This document shows, piece after piece, positions 44,821 through 57,505 of a DNA stretch of 64,000 nucleotides. The stretch's first letter is position 1. The number at the start of each line of letters is the position of its first letter. Under the pieces are notes generated by a model. That model worked only from the letters and a program-made list of their open reading frames with translations, did not search any database and was not told the origin of the DNA. Source of the DNA: Ligula intestinalis (lineage: Eukaryota > Platyhelminthes > Cestoda > Diphyllobothriidea > Diphyllobothriidae); the NCBI GenBank assembly GCA_036362985.1, contig JAYGXS010000008.1, positions 12,236,406 to 12,300,405 of the forward strand, in the 5' to 3' direction. Made by a program: the position numbers and the translations under genes.

Positions 44821-46054
44821 ACTCATTAACTGAATGGGATTAAAGGTGTAAATTTGCCATAATTGATTAAAAAATTAGGGCGCTGGTTCTTAAGTTGTAA
44901 GGGTTTCCAAGTTTGATGGCCTTAGAGTGGCGGAAAAAGAGCCGTGCATCTGTTTTAAAACGAAGCAGGCAGTCGTTAAACTGTTAATCTTCCACAATGT
45001 GGTTGTACGCTGAACACCAAACTCATAATTTCAAATCCGAACTTTTAGATTAACGCCAGAAGGTATTTATTGTGCGCAGAACCCTGATTTGCTGTCTTAG
45101 GCGGCAATGGTCACTGACTGACGTTAATTGTCGCCAGTCGTGCATGAAATTTCGATTGTTTGGCTGTGCTTGTAAAGCGAGTTCCAGTGGTGTATAATTG
45201 GTGTATTGCATTGCCTCTAGGGGTGTCGAGCAAAGAGGACCATATTGCGTTGCCCGAGGGCAGGGTGTGTTCAAGTTACCTGCCCTTGTTTGAACGTGCG
45301 CGTGTGCGAACGAGGGAGTAGGTCAGGGGACTTCAGGTCAGCAAGTTGCTAAGAGCTGCCCTCGAAAGTGCATGAAGTTTTCGAAGTTGACATTGATCGA
45401 GGGAGAAGACCAGCATTTTCGGCTGTCCAACACAGGCACACAAGGTGGCGGTGAATTGTTGTGATGTGTAGATTGCTGGCTCTGTGTTTTCCGTTAAACT
45501 ATAATAAAGCGTACTTATACATGCCACCCGTGACCGAGACCGCAAATCGCGTACTCATGAGAGTCTTTCGGTCAAGGACCGATACGGAGCAGAAGGAGCT
45601 GGACATAAAACCCGAGAAACGGGCGCGGCTTTTACGGCAATCCGTTCAAGTAGTAGGCCTAGCGAGTCTGAATAGGCGTCTAGTTAGGTTATATTTCTTA
45701 TTTTGCCAACACATATGGAATATTTTTTAACAAAGAAGTCTGGAATCTCGTTGAGGAACGGCTACCAAGCGCTAACTGAGCTCACTTGCCCAGTTCTGCC
45801 TTTGGTCTCATTACTTGGGTCCTAACAGTAGCCGTAGCGGATAGAAATATAGGCTGATAATCAGTAAGAGGTTTGGCAGATTTGCTTAATTTGAGTTGAC
45901 CCAATTGTGAAAAACTCGAGTTACGGTAGGAGGGCGTGCGTTAGATGCTATGCAAGTCAAGATAAGCAGATGCATGTTAATATGCGCGAAGATTCGAGGT
46001 CTAGACATCATATCGTGTGATTCATCTCACGACGTGAAAGAAGAAGATGGGAGC
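44821..46054. other. no recognisable gene
   Basis: Spacer; 45060-45330 and 45540-45640 are less AT-rich without recognisable content. Confidence 0.45.
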
Positions 46055-46110
46055 AATTTTATGGTCCGATGCTTTAAAAGTACACTCGCCTTCATCCTCA
46101 GAGTACCGTG
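46055..46110 (-). mobile_element. hammerhead-like PLE end
   Basis: Minus strand CTGAGGATGAAGGCGAGTGT ending in TTTTAAAGC matches the motif of the small foldback at 40.2 kb (GAGGATGGAAGCGAG). Upstream on the same strand (46415-46134) is a frame of 93 codons that I do not recognise, which could be the decayed end of the element's protein. Confidence 0.4.
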
Positions 46111-49100
46111 TTTCTGCGTAAGCCTTGACTGAATTATTCTGGCCAGCAGCCTTGTGTTATATCTATGCTCACCGTACGTGCGTTCGTTGGCTCCCACGTT
46201 TTTCCTAATACATATAGCGGGTCGGCCTCCCCTTTGTTCCCTGCACCTATATCGTGGTTTCCGGCCTTTCCCTTGCCAGGTGGTCGATCGATCAGCCGTT
46301 GGGTTTCGCTCGCAGCAATTTCAGCTTCAATTGCACCTCCGCGAGAATGTATGCGCATGTGCGCATCACTTTCCCTGCGCCTCTTCTGCTTTCGGGGCAT
46401 AGTCGCAAATGACAACCTAAAGATAATGTGGTCATAAAGTTTATCATTTAGCGGCTTCTAAAGCTCTGTATTGTTTTCTTTTACTTTGGTCATTAATTTG
46501 CAGCTCAAAATATAGCTGGTATTATGAGAACGTGTCACTAGTTTTACTATAAACTTTGCTAAAACTCCCGTTATGTGGAGGAACGTTTACTATGCAACCA
46601 ATCACTGCTGCATGTGTGGGCCTGGGATGAAGCCTGAAAGTAATCAACCATAATGGAAGGTACTCAAACATAGAGTTAAAAGTAACCCGTTTTATTTTCA
46701 ACTAAAACTCTTAAGTTAAATAAAAAAATGTCAAACTTGTACATGCTCACATTGACCTTACTTTAAAGAAAGATTACATATACATATATTCGCGAACTGG
46801 ATATGTGATTAAAGTGCTGTTTAATTTACAGCCTATTTAAAAGTTTTTTTTAATAATTCCTAGGAATACTAATATGAGACGCCAGTTAGATGGCGTTCCG
46901 TTTGCTTGATAGTGTACTTTGATGTAAGAAGGAATTCCGAACTATGGCCAAACTGGCTCTCTTCATAGAGACTTATTTGTAAGGTTTCGTATGCGTGTTA
47001 GTAACGGTTTGTAAATGATTATCGATTTTTCGAAAAATTCTACTTTGCGCATGCCTTGCACGCCGTACTAAATTTTTGCAAATATCGCTTAGAAGCACAA
47101 CCATTTTCGGTAATTTGCCCCTGGTACATACAAATATGCCAGTAACCGTTATCTCCCCTTTTCTATATTTTGTCAAATCAATCACTTCTGACTCACCTTA
47201 GGCCTTTTTAACACGCCAAAGGGCGCATTCGTTATGTATGAAGTAAATATATAGCAGCTCATGTTTTCTTAATGTCTTACAAATACCAAGCATAGTTCTG
47301 TATACCGAAGTATCATTAGCTTTATCAATGCACTTGAGCTACTTCAGTGGTTGCTTGTTTTTTTTAAATGTGAAAGCCTTTTGATTATGAGCAAGCGAAA
47401 GCTCGAAAATCTGTTTAACAGCATCGTTTGATCAAACCTTTTCTACTTGACATAGGTTATCAAACCACAAGAATAAGTGGCACCTTGTAGGGTGGTTACC
47501 GGGGAACTTTCAGCTCCACTTTCTGCAGTTTCGCTACTGTCAATTGGACAATGTTTATCTTAGCGTCATCACATAATTGTCCAGAAGTCGATCTTTTGAG
47601 AAATCAGTGCTGTTATTCTGTAAGATGGTGGATCATCCATTCAGGTGGTTACAGTATACGTCTGCTCTGATCGTTCAACCAAATTCAATTTATCCTACTA
47701 GCGCCAGACCATTTGTTATTAACTATCAGTGTTTCGCCTTCTTAGCTTTTCCGACTGTATCCAGCAGCCACGCGTACGTTACAACCAGTGATAACAATTA
47801 TCAGGGTGTTACGGCACTATTGAGCAAAAATAGTAAGGAGTAAATTGTGTCTACACCTCAATAACGGACATGGCAAGTCAAGAGTAAAGGGAGTCTATAC
47901 AAGGGAACCACACAAGTTTACGAATAACGCCAAGCAGGACGAAACTAGTCTTGAGAAAGGGGGTGGCTCCGCTTTTATATGATTTCGCGAGCCAATTCAT
48001 GTAGCCTCAGGATTGTTGTGGAACACGGACGCGAATGGGGAGGGGTTCGTGAACATAGGCAATATGAAAGCCTCAGCGGCGCGGGGTGGCTGAACGAGTG
48101 GTTCTCGGAGTAGCCGCGGCATCTGGGTCAAGAAGGGGGAGGAGCGAACGAACAGCTGGCATGCCAGTTCGCGGTGGCTCCCATGTGAAAGGTGACTATG
48201 CGAAATATGAAAGTGTCACGTGTGAAAATCGAAAGAAGTTTCAAAATAAGGGGGAGTACTCAGTCGTGCATAGTCAGTCAGACGTGGGTGGCCAACGGTC
48301 CAAGGAGGTAAGGGGTAGCCTTCGAATGAGGTAAGAAATCAATTTTCTGGTCGGACAAGGGTTTCGCTGGGTTAGGGACGTGGAAAATTTCAAACTTGCT
48401 CAGCTCGAAATAACACTCAGCCTCTCGTGATAAATACTGCTCTTTTGGCTCCGCTTTGGTGCCTTGCCCTTGTCCATTCACCATGTTTCACGGTTACTAC
48501 GGTAAGCCTATCGGATCTATTTTATGTTGCTAGGTAAATATTCGATTTTAATAATAAATCCATTTTTTACGAGAATACGGCAAGATACAATCTTCCCAAG
48601 GTGGTCATGTTGTTTGCTTTTTTAAGCCCACAGATACAAAATTTGTTTTCACTTAACGGACTTCAGTTAGATAATTTAAGATTTTTTATTTGATAACAGC
48701 AAACACAAGTGACAATAATGTCTACTTTGGAAGTAATATTATGCGATGCTTAATTTCAGCATTGGCAATTGCCCATTATTCGAATCTCGCCGACTGCGGG
48801 GTCCCGTCCTGACGCTGATGGATCTTTCACAAAGTGAAATGATCCCCGTAGAACACAGAATCACAAGTGCAGCATGAGTTTCGCCGATATTCTGCCACTT
48901 TATTGCCATTTTAAAACGCATATCTCAAAATTTTCATCTTTTAACGAGAATACTAAAAACAGTCCTTAAGGATTGTCTAATACGCAAAAGGGTTAAGAAT
49001 GATAAAAGGCTCGTTGCAGCATTCATTTGAAATAAAATAATTGCGATGTAAAGTTTAAACGGCAAAACGAACAAAACCGCCAAAATTATATCATTACAAT

Positions 49101-50029
49101 TGCATTTCTAACAATCAACTTTGTACCGTGTGCAAACGCTGCCAATTTTAGCCTACTCCCTATTACATGCAATTCTGCTAACACACGTAATCCACCCTTT
49201 TCACTTTTTCCCCACATTGGAGAACTTGCAGTAACCGCAGTTCACATTTGTAGTAAAGGAGTTCAAAACCGACATAGTTTAAACTTACTGAATGCTGCAA
49301 TTAACTGCTACATGCATAAGCCAATAAAAAACACCTCCTGCCTTGGCATCGGCCGAATTGCTGCAAGGGAATATGCAGCAGTTTTTTTCCAGTTCACAGC
49401 TCAAATACAATAACCTTATGCGCATATCACGATTTTGTGTGCCGATTTCGTTGCCATAGGGCAGTGGAGTAGGCTCGTGCCAGGTTATTAAAAGTTCGGT
49501 AGAATTGAAGCAACTCGCATCAGCAAAGACATAATTTGGATGTGTTAATAAGGGACAAATGGGGTGAAGTAACTTACAATGCGAAGCAGTAGGCAAAAGT
49601 AAAGTCGACATACCACAGCAAAATAGGAAATCAGATACAACATAACTGGACAGAGGTATTTGGAGTAGTGAACCTTATAAAGCCAGCGCCCAGCATTCTG
49701 CTGTACGGGATTGGTGGTATAAGGGGGTTCGTGAGTGGAAAAATAGGACAGACAGTGGAGGGAGTTTGTGGAAGTAAGTGTTAAATGGGAAACATTTGGT
49801 TGAATTTAATAACTGCAGCCACTATTAAGCCACAAATTAGAGCGCTTAAATCGAAAAAAAATAGGCCAAAGGCAGCATTGAATAAATAGAAAGCATTTGA
49901 ATAAACGGCTAGTCGTACATGGGTGACAGATAAGAAACCAGTTGGGTTAAAAACTATAATGCATATAGTAATCATTGAAGTATATTTCAACACTCCAGCA
50001 GTCCAGGATAATTCTGCACCAGGTCTTCG
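46111..50029. other. no recognisable feature
   Basis: AT-rich spacer except 46130-46400 and 48030-48330, which are GC-richer and may be element remnants. No motif, RNA gene or repeat partner was identified. The segment near 48085 (GGGTGGCTGAACGAGTGG) resembles a Ser-type tRNA A box but lacks a B box. Confidence 0.45.
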
Positions 50030-50175
50030 ATGCCGTACTGCCTTAACTACTAAACACTTTCTACAGTTTCACCCATAAAACCTCTATCACCACAGGTCAC
50101 GTAAGAAATAATGCTGCAGCTAGGGGTTTGTAAGGCTCGCTACGTAAAATGTATTTCTCCATAATTGCACCGAAC
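50030..50175 (+). repeat. dispersed repeat A, partial copy
   Basis: CATAAAACCTCTATCACCACAG through ATAATGCTGCAGCTAGGGGTT and GCTACGTAAAATGTATTTCTCC parallels 55625-55710 (CATAGAACTCCGATGACCACAG, AAAATGCTGGAACTAGAAGTT, GCATTACTTAAACTATCTTTGCC). Only the 3' portion of the repeat is recognisable. Confidence 0.5.
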
Positions 50176-50879
50176 CAGGAGCTTAGGGCTAAATTTATTT
50201 TCGAATAATTTACTGTTTTGCTCTTTTGATTTTCCCACGTGTAAAGGAAGTTTAAGGTTTCATTCCCGGCACCTTTGTCGTAAATGTTTGCACATTAACC
50301 TTCCCCAAGGCAAAGTGCTGATGCTTTCCCGAAATAGCTAAACGTGTTAGGGTTTCAGTGAAACTTTTCTAGAGCGTAGATGTTTGGGCTTGCGGTGGAT
50401 AGCAAACATTGCTTCCTTTCTCTATGCCCGCTGCGTCAAGATCACGTAACGTAGCAGTAAGAGGCCTTACTTATCGCTGATTTGTGGGAGGTTGACTAGG
50501 TGGTTGCGTCCAGATAGTCACGGTTGTCCAAGCGCCATTTGAGCAAACTAAGTGCCAGCATTGCAACATGCCAACTGGGAACCACTGTTTACTCTGGAAT
50601 CTAATAAAGTAAGCCACCACCGATGTCGCATTCTTTCTTAGTAGCCCCAATTTCCTCAGTAGCCACTGCTGCTTGAGGCAGCAACTCGATAATATTTGTC
50701 CACTTAATCACATATTCCGTTTCCTTCTGCCTTTCCCACTAGCCCGGGATTCAGCCTGATTATTGCAGTGCTCCAAATACACTCACTGATTAGAACCGTG
50801 GGCTTTCGCGACATCTAATACCAAACCCATAAGTGGATAAGGAAGAAGGTCTGTCGAGTACAGGATCGATTCGTTTAAT
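50176..50879. other. no recognisable feature
   Basis: Spacer with no supported feature. Confidence 0.45.
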
Positions 50880-50940
50880 GTGCTGAGCTTTTGAACTAAT
50901 TACAGGAGTCCATCGTCAGACATAAGAAACAGGCATAAAC
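50880..50940 (-). mobile_element. hammerhead-like terminus of Penelope-like element 5
   Basis: Minus strand: TTATGT, CTGACGATGGACTCCTGTAA, TTAGTTCAAAAGCTCAGCAC, ATTAAACGAATCG. It has the CTGA.GA-hairpin-.AAA-.TCAG order of the other ends. It lies about 200 bases downstream, on the same strand, of a GIY-YIG remnant, which supports its role as that element's terminus. Confidence 0.5.
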
Positions 50941-51135
50941 GGGGGCTTCTTATAGAAGGTGTACACTTCTCAACTGTCAGGAGTCGTCCGGTCGTAAGGA
51001 GATCGTAAAAAGTATGAAAAACAAGGAGGGGGTGAAGGCAACTATAAAGGAACACGTTAATTAGCTGTCAGTGATGTCTGGGTTTCTCAGGGCGTCAGCA
51101 ACGAAACTCGGGTAATTAAAGTCGATGTGGGCTAC

Positions 51136-51445
51136 TTAAAAGTGGCAGATGTATGGGCGCGGCTGCATATGACTGCGCAAGGCTCTGCACGCCGGCGCCA
51201 ACTCGACGCATCGGCTGATTGAATTCCCATTCGTGGAATAGACTTCAATCAGTCCCCGGCTCGTCTTGTTTCCGGCGTGGGCAGGTACCCTGACAGTCGC
51301 GAAGTTAAACTCACACCCTGTTCCATAGGTATGCGTTACAACTTGTGATAATTGGTCGGCTCGTCGTACCGCTAGCATGCATGGGCGAGACAAGCATGCC
51401 TTCAGTTTGGCCTGTGCAGTAACAAGGACATTTTGGGCATGTGAT
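51136..51445 (-). pseudogene. Penelope-like element 5: GIY-YIG endonuclease remnant
   Basis: Minus strand, two frames. CPKCPCYCTGQTEG (51440-51400) gives the CxxC linker and the Y.G.T motif that starts a GIY-YIG nuclease. After a frame change come RRADQLSQVVTHTYGTGC, EFNFATVRVPAHAGNKTSRG, LIEVYSTNGNSISRCVELAP and ACRALRSHMQ, down to a stop at about 51136. This follows the family order of helix, H..GH.F.F strand, conserved R..E and INR..L.P.Y..LR. The E in LIEVY is kept. The RT domain is not recognisable upstream. Same family as the fragment at 27.3 kb. Confidence 0.78.
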
Positions 51446-52204
51446 TCGATCCGATACTTGGTAATCCTTCTTAATTATCCATGCAAATACCTGGAACGTG
51501 AACGTTTGTATTCATTCGTCATACACCAGAAATGTTCATCGTGTGAATTCCGCTTAGATATGTAGGCTTCACAACACGAAAGTGCACATATAAGCATTTT
51601 GTGTTGTCAAAAGTATTTATTTTGCTTGCGTTTAAATTAGGCTTTCACTTTCAAAACGTTATGCTTGTGCACATCACCGTTAAGTGGACAGTTTTGTATT
51701 AAATGCATGCCCAAACATGAGTTCTTTATCGGTCTGCACAGTCAAACATTAGTCGGTAGAGAGAGGAAGGGTGGCTATATGGATAGCAGGATGATCCACG
51801 TGCAAGTTGGATTGTGTCCAACTTCAGTTGTCATTAACGAAGATTAGGTACAGAAATCCGCTTAAGTTGCAACACTGTTTACAGCTGAAATAACGCGAGT
51901 AGGCCGCGAAATCCCCTGGCGACTGGTCGACCTCGTAAGCAGGAAATTCCATCAAACAAAGAAAATTGGATTCATGCATAAATAGACGAAGAAGCGGGAG
52001 CATAAGGAGGCAGAGGAGATTATGGTTCACGCTTAACCGCTGCAAGAATGGATGGCGCGAGCATTGATGGAGGAGGGCAGAATAAATTAAAGAGACATTT
52101 TGGAGAGAATGTCCGATACGTTCACTTGTATGTTTTGCTACAAGGCTTCCATGAACTTAAATGCTGTTTAGTTTTGAGCGTGGTACGAGCTGAAAAGTTG
52201 TTTA
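51446..52204. other. no recognisable feature
   Basis: Spacer; short frames only. Confidence 0.45.
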
Positions 52205-52310
52205 TTGGAAAGAAAACGACTCGAATAAAAGTATTTTGCCAGCCTTCGAGTTGTCTTCTTCTTAATTACTTCCTGGGACTTGCATGTTCGCTTATATTTA
52301 TGCTGCTTAT
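52205..52310 (+). mobile_element. PLE tail sequence
   Basis: CGAATAAAAGTATTTTGCCA, then GCCTTCGAGTTGTCTTCTTC, then TTACTTCCTGGGACTTGCAT and GTTCGCTTATATT match the extended tail found after PLE 1 and inside the 41.4-kb palindrome. The hammerhead-like part upstream is not preserved. Confidence 0.5.
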
Positions 52311-53069
52311 TGCTCACTCAGGTCAAAGAAAACAGTTTCACTTGTTGGTTTAGTCGCAGAGCTTCTGTATGCCTATTCATTAGTGCCGCAGTTGCAAAAT
52401 ACAAGATTTTATTAAAAACCGCGGCGTCTACATGACACACACACACAAACACTTTCTAGATAAACACAACAGAGCTTGACTATTACCTCAATCTACAATT
52501 TCCTTGAGATTGATGTGGCCAAAACAGTTTAATTTAGTTCTTAGGCTCGGTCATCCTTCCGACAAACGGCCCATATTGCACGCTACTGACTGATACCTAT
52601 GTGGGCAGGAACGGAAACTGTAGCAGTTTCGGGGAAAGTTAATGACTTTCTGGCAGACGCACTGACATGCAATCCTCTTCAGAGACCCGAAAGATTAGAC
52701 AGGGGGTCAACAGAGATGGTGGACTGGAGAAGGGGAGGGTTGGACTCGATGAAAATGCTGGGTTATGCCAGAATAGAGGAGCAATGGAAGGGATGTGCGT
52801 GTCTGGTGGTCTAAGGAAGGGCATGGGGGGAATGCATGCCGCATATTGATGGCAGGCCAAATGTAGATATTTTTGTTTTCTGTCTGTGTTATCCAGCTGC
52901 CAACTTCGCGAATCGGGGAAGTTGGCCTCTTCGCTCACCGCCGCCTTCAGCCCCACATCTGCCGAATATATGGCTAGGACCATTCACTACTGATATTTTA
53001 TCCGTTTGGGGCGACTAAATGACGGAAATACTCGCGAAAATTTGGCTGCGTATGTCCAGTATGGCCCAG
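52311..53069. other. no recognisable gene
   Basis: A less AT-rich block (52600-52960) with overlapping frames on both strands but no recognisable domain. Confidence 0.45.
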
Positions 53070-53340
53070 AAGTCATGCAAAATGCCGAAATTTGCGGAAA
53101 TCGATAATCAAATCACGAGCTTCTTTCTGATATTTTAAAATAATGGTATTATGTAAGAAATAACTTCTTAAGTAGTATGCATTTAGCGCATTGATTTTGA
53201 CCGCCCTTATAAATTCAAATAAATTTTCAGAAAGCATTCACAAAATTATTTTTCCTTGTACACGTTTGCTATAAAGTTACGTGGTCTTCAAACATTTAAC
53301 TTAATGGAAAGGTAAATTGAGATTTTAAAAAAATTTCTAC
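53070..53340 (+). repeat. dispersed repeat B, copy 3
   Basis: Resembles the arms of the 8.3-9.4 kb inverted repeat: GTCATGCAAAATGCCG, AAGTAGTATGCATTTAGCGC, TTCAGAAAGCATTCACAAAA, TTATTTTTCCTTG. Single orientation here. Confidence 0.5.
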
Positions 53341-53689
53341 ATTTCCAAATGAAGACTGCGCAGCCGTAAAAAGTCTTAAAATTAGCAGTTTGTGCAACGC
53401 TGAAATATAACTGTCATTTTAGAATAATATTTTAGGAAGGCGTTATGTTCTTTTAAACCTGTACAAGAAAGTATACTTTTTAAGAATGGATGAATGAAGA
53501 CTTTTCCGTTCCAGGTATCTGCATGAATGAGGAATGATGGTTGTCGAGCACCTGATTGATTGGTTTATTGCCTTGAGCAAAGTAGGTAAAGTGGATGTAC
53601 ATTAAGCTGAAATTCCTCCAAAACAACTTGGCTACTTCAGTTCAATCAGCTTCTCGATTCCCCCATGTCAACTTGTTGATGAGCTTCTG
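53341..53689. other. spacer between repeat B copies
   Basis: No feature recognised. Confidence 0.4.
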
Positions 53690-53880
53690 TATGACCGCCT
53701 GACAGGGAAGTATTTAGAAAAAAAATAAAAACCTAAAAAGCATGCATTTAACTCACTGACTTTGACTGTATTTGAAGTTAAAATATACTTCATGAAAAAC
53801 ATGCAGAAAAATGGTCGGTTGTGTACTCGTTTGTTAGCAAAAAAATTATATTTCGATTAAAAAAATGTTTATAAATTACC
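53690..53880 (+). repeat. dispersed repeat B, copy 4
   Basis: GCATGCATTTAACTCACTGA, TTTGACTGTATTTGAAG, GAAAAACATGCAGAAAAATG and AAAAAAATTATATTTCG repeat the order seen at 53.2 kb and 8.5 kb, so this is a second partial copy in tandem orientation. Confidence 0.45.
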
Positions 53881-55144
53881 GAATATGTTTTAAACCTACC
53901 AATCGCAACACTTGACTTCAAGGTTTCCAAAGAGCCTGTTCTGTACATCCTGTCAAACAACAGCAGGCTATACGCTAGCGTGGGAGGAGGAGGCTGCCTA
54001 GTTCTCATGGAGGTTTGCTATATGTGGATCCATTTTTATGCATTATAGGGAATATTAATAAATTTACGCATATAAAGTATCATATATTAGGATTAAGCAG
54101 TCTAAAAAGTATCATAATTAGAATGGTTTGAAACCAACATATATTTATTTATTGGTACAAAATGTCGTAAAGCATGTAATTTACTACTAAATGAGTACAA
54201 GAATTCATACTTCCTTGCATATTAACTCAAAAAAATATATTTGAATTTATAAGGTTAGGGAAAAACGTATGATCTGAAAACATACTACATAATTGACAAT
54301 TTTTACAGAATAAGCCATTTGTGACCAGTCACAAAGAAACCCGTTATAAACCAGATATCTCGAGGTAACTGAAAGGTCTTGTGTGTGGGCTGTCCAATAA
54401 TAAATATTATGACCCTACTTAATGCCGGTTTACGAATGATCTTCATTATTTCGCGAATTTTAACATGTTTCATAAAATACTGACCGAACTGCAGTTTTCT
54501 TAGGAAATTGCAGATCCCCTCATTGTAGAACCTCATATTACGTGTCATAAAGGCATGTTTTTAAAGAATATATGGACTTACTACGAAAAATGCATCTACT
54601 GTATGAAATTTAGTCATCAGAGGTTCGAAGGCAGCATGTTAGCCCGTCTCGCTTACGCAAAGAAGAAAAACACGTTGACTCTGCTTATGGAGCAGAACCT
54701 GTCCTTAATATATCCAAGCACAAAACGAAAAAAATGTGCATATACATAAATTCCCATCTATTTCTTTAACTGCTTGTTGGGGTAAATAAAGACGTCAACA
54801 CATGACCCCGAAGGTAATTAAATAAAGCTCCTAAAACGCAATTGATACAGTTGAGTTGAAACCTTGACGTGACTTTTTGATTATAGGCGTGTAAAACACT
54901 TGGCCAAAATGAGGCTTTGTGAAAGGCATAGCCTTCTAATCAGGGTTGAAGTAAAGCATCACGAAAAGTCATCCCTCGATGGAGGGAAGCGTTTCATATA
55001 AATATAGGTAGGGGAAATTGTTTTACATGAAGGACATTTGGCAGTAAGAGTTATTAAGAACGATTCAAGACAGCAAAAATGATTTAAAGATATCCAGGCC
55101 TTAGCTTAATCACGATCCATTCCAAACATGACGACAGTAGTTAG
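53881..55144. other. no recognisable feature
   Basis: AT-rich spacer. Confidence 0.5.
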
Positions 55145-55735
55145 ATAGTGTGTATCATATACCGCTAGTCTCAGCCTTTTGTCCTTAAAAACCAAAGTCA
55201 AAGGGATTTTATGGGTAAAGAATTACAAAAGGCAGTTACATACACTTTAATCTCTGCTTTATGCATTTTTACTTTATTATACTCAGAAATTCTATTGACA
55301 AATAAGTGTACATTTTTTTAAATTTGTATGAATATTTGACGTATTGTGGAAAAACCTGATTATTAAAATGCCAATAACTTAGAATTCCTGAAAAAATGAA
55401 ATATTGGGCAGAAGGTCGTCTTTTTCTACTTGCCTGAGCTCCAACGTACCGTTCTGGAATTAGATAAGTGCAGTACGCGGCGCTAAGCGCAGTGCACACC
55501 TTCGAGATGCATGTGGAACAACTTACTCCCAGCGGCCACATAAAACAAATGTAATTACATTTTTTTCCACTTTCCCCGTACTTCTACAAATTTCCATTAT
55601 GCCTTTTGTTATTTTCCATCCATAGAACTCCGATGACCACAGTTTTCATAGGAAAAATGCTGGAACTAGAAGTTTGTGAAGTGCATTACTTAAACTATCT
55701 TTGCCATAAATACTTAGAGGATAAAAGTACTAAGA
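55145..55735 (+). repeat. dispersed repeat A, copy 3
   Basis: Landmarks: CCGCTAGTCTCAGCC (55161), GGCAGTTACATACACTTTAA (55231), TTTATGCATTTTTACTTTAT (55257), GACGTATTGTGGAAAAA (55337), TACCGTTCTGGAATTAGATA (55448), GGAACAACTTACTCCCAGCG (55514), CTTAAACTATCTTTGCC (55689). This is the most complete copy and helps define the unit as about 600 bases. Confidence 0.7.
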
Positions 55736-55954
55736 TGTGATAGATTCACTGTTGGCAGACGGTTACGTGCACTAGAAATGATACCAAAACAATTAATTTG
55801 AATGTTTTGTCGAAACTGATCTATGTTATCGGTATATATCAGCATATTAAAGATCTGAAGGCAAAGATAAAAATTTGGGGCCGAACTGCGTCAGCGACTG
55901 TGGGATAGCCACGTAATATAAAGTGGGCATCAGTTGTATATCTTGATGTTCTTA

Positions 55955-56160
55955 TGTTCCATACTAACAGTCCAGGTGCTAGCAAAGAGGCCCAGGCTGA
56001 TGTTTTGCCGATAGTCTGCTGCTGTTTTATGCAGGCCGGCTCATCAGTGCTGCATCCCGGGCTTCCCTATTTTTGTTTTCTAGTTGTTATATCGGTTTTC
56101 AAAGTTCAGCAGCCTTTTAAATATCCTCAGAAATTAATTTCTCTTCTCCATATAGACCGT
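55955..56160 (+). repeat. dispersed repeat E, copy 1
   Basis: Matches 61440-61645: CATACTAACAG, GGCCCAGGCTGATG.TTTGCC against GCCCAGACACGTGCTTCGCC, GGCTCATCA, CCCGGGCTTCCC against CCCAGCTTCCCC, TTCTAGTTGTTATATCGGTT against TTCTGGTTGATAAAACGGTT, and GAAATTAATTTCT. No recognised coding content. Confidence 0.65.
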
Positions 56161-57319
56161 TAATATTTAAGGTCTATGTGCATTTAACAAAATGTCGGGC
56201 ACATATCTGGCCAAATGCCGTTACTTACTGTGTGTTTAACGTTGCCGTTTGAATATATCCATAGTTAACTGGCATACTGTTTTGAAGACCCTGCGTTTTA
56301 AATGGAATCGTAAGTGATAACAATAGATGTGCACATGGGGAGTCCCCAAAAGCAACGACGAGAGCAGATTAACAAAAGGAAACACAGTTATCCTTTGTGT
56401 TTGGTGATGGCCAGACATTATTTATGCACTATGTGTTGCTGAAGCAATTTGTGCAAGTAACTGCTCAGCAATCCCAATCACTGAGCATAGAAATATCAAA
56501 ATATGATAGACAACGTGTCCTGGTTATTTTTTAACGTCTGATGAGTAAAATGGACTTTTTACTAACTTTCCGGGAAAATCGTGTTGTACAGAATGTAGTC
56601 TTTAGACATTGTTCTATTAGATTATTATTTGGGTATGGGGTTGCCCTATAGGACTGGAGAGCAGCGTTCAGTTCCTTTGGAAAAGTGCAAAGTTGGCTAC
56701 ATCAGTGGAATGCTTCAAAAGGTATTTGCCGTGTCGAAATATTTTCCTGCATTTCCGATGGCTGAAGTCAGGCAAATGCATTTTTTGACTGTGACCCCCT
56801 CTTAGTCCTGAAATCATTGACATTCTGCCCAATGAGGTATCTCCTTTCCGGTACTTTGACGCTGCTCTGGCATCTTACCTGTCATTTAATGTTTTTATGG
56901 AAGGCCGTTACATTAAAATCCGTAAACTTGCTTATTATATCCACTGCTTGCGTTCATATTAAACACCGCAAGCCTAAATTTGGTGATTTACAGATGCCTG
57001 CATTCTTTTCCTCATTCTTTATTGCCCTCTGGTTATTTTTCAAACTTTACTTTACAAAGACCTGGTCATTATGAAACGTATCCTCCAAGCGATCTATTTA
57101 GCTGCCGTGCCTCCTATGCTGTTTTCGCTGACCTTATTATGCAGCAATACTTTAAAACGGTCAAGCAATTCGCTAATCATATCGTTTGTGAGGTCTATCA
57201 CCTTCTTCGATATGAACTAATGAGAGCAAAGTGTTCTCGTATTATGTGCCGAAGCTTCCGTGATATGTCTTGCCGTAAATCCCCAAACCAGCAACATGTA
57301 CTCCCATTCCTAGCACGCT
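56161..57319. other. no recognisable gene
   Basis: Spacer. A frame from 56980 to 57420 runs into repeat D; its N-terminal part shows nothing recognisable. Confidence 0.4.
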
Positions 57320-57505
57320 ATCTCACGTGTGAAGAAACGGAAATGGAGAAAATGAAAGCCGAACTGTCGCCAACACAGATGTTGATATCGTGCAGACCTT
57401 TAACTTCTAGTTTTCTGTGACCTTTTATAATAACTCTTTACCTCACCTTATCCCTTGCTCTCCGTGAATGGAGCCATTTTTTGCTAAAAATTTTGGATAT
57501 TACCT
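57320..57505 (+). repeat. repeat D, copy 2, with short conserved reading frame
   Basis: Inverted relative to 43670-43866. Translates LARYLTCEETEMEKMKAELS, but the stop that closes copy 1 after LSP is replaced by Thr, and the frame runs on to TGA at 57418. The shared sequence continues through GACCTTTTA and GAATGGAGCCATTTTTTGCT (57464-57483). Confidence 0.6.

Noticed and set aside
48060..48140. tRNA-Ser-like gene
   Set aside because: Only an A-box-like stretch is present; no B box or cloverleaf could be drawn.
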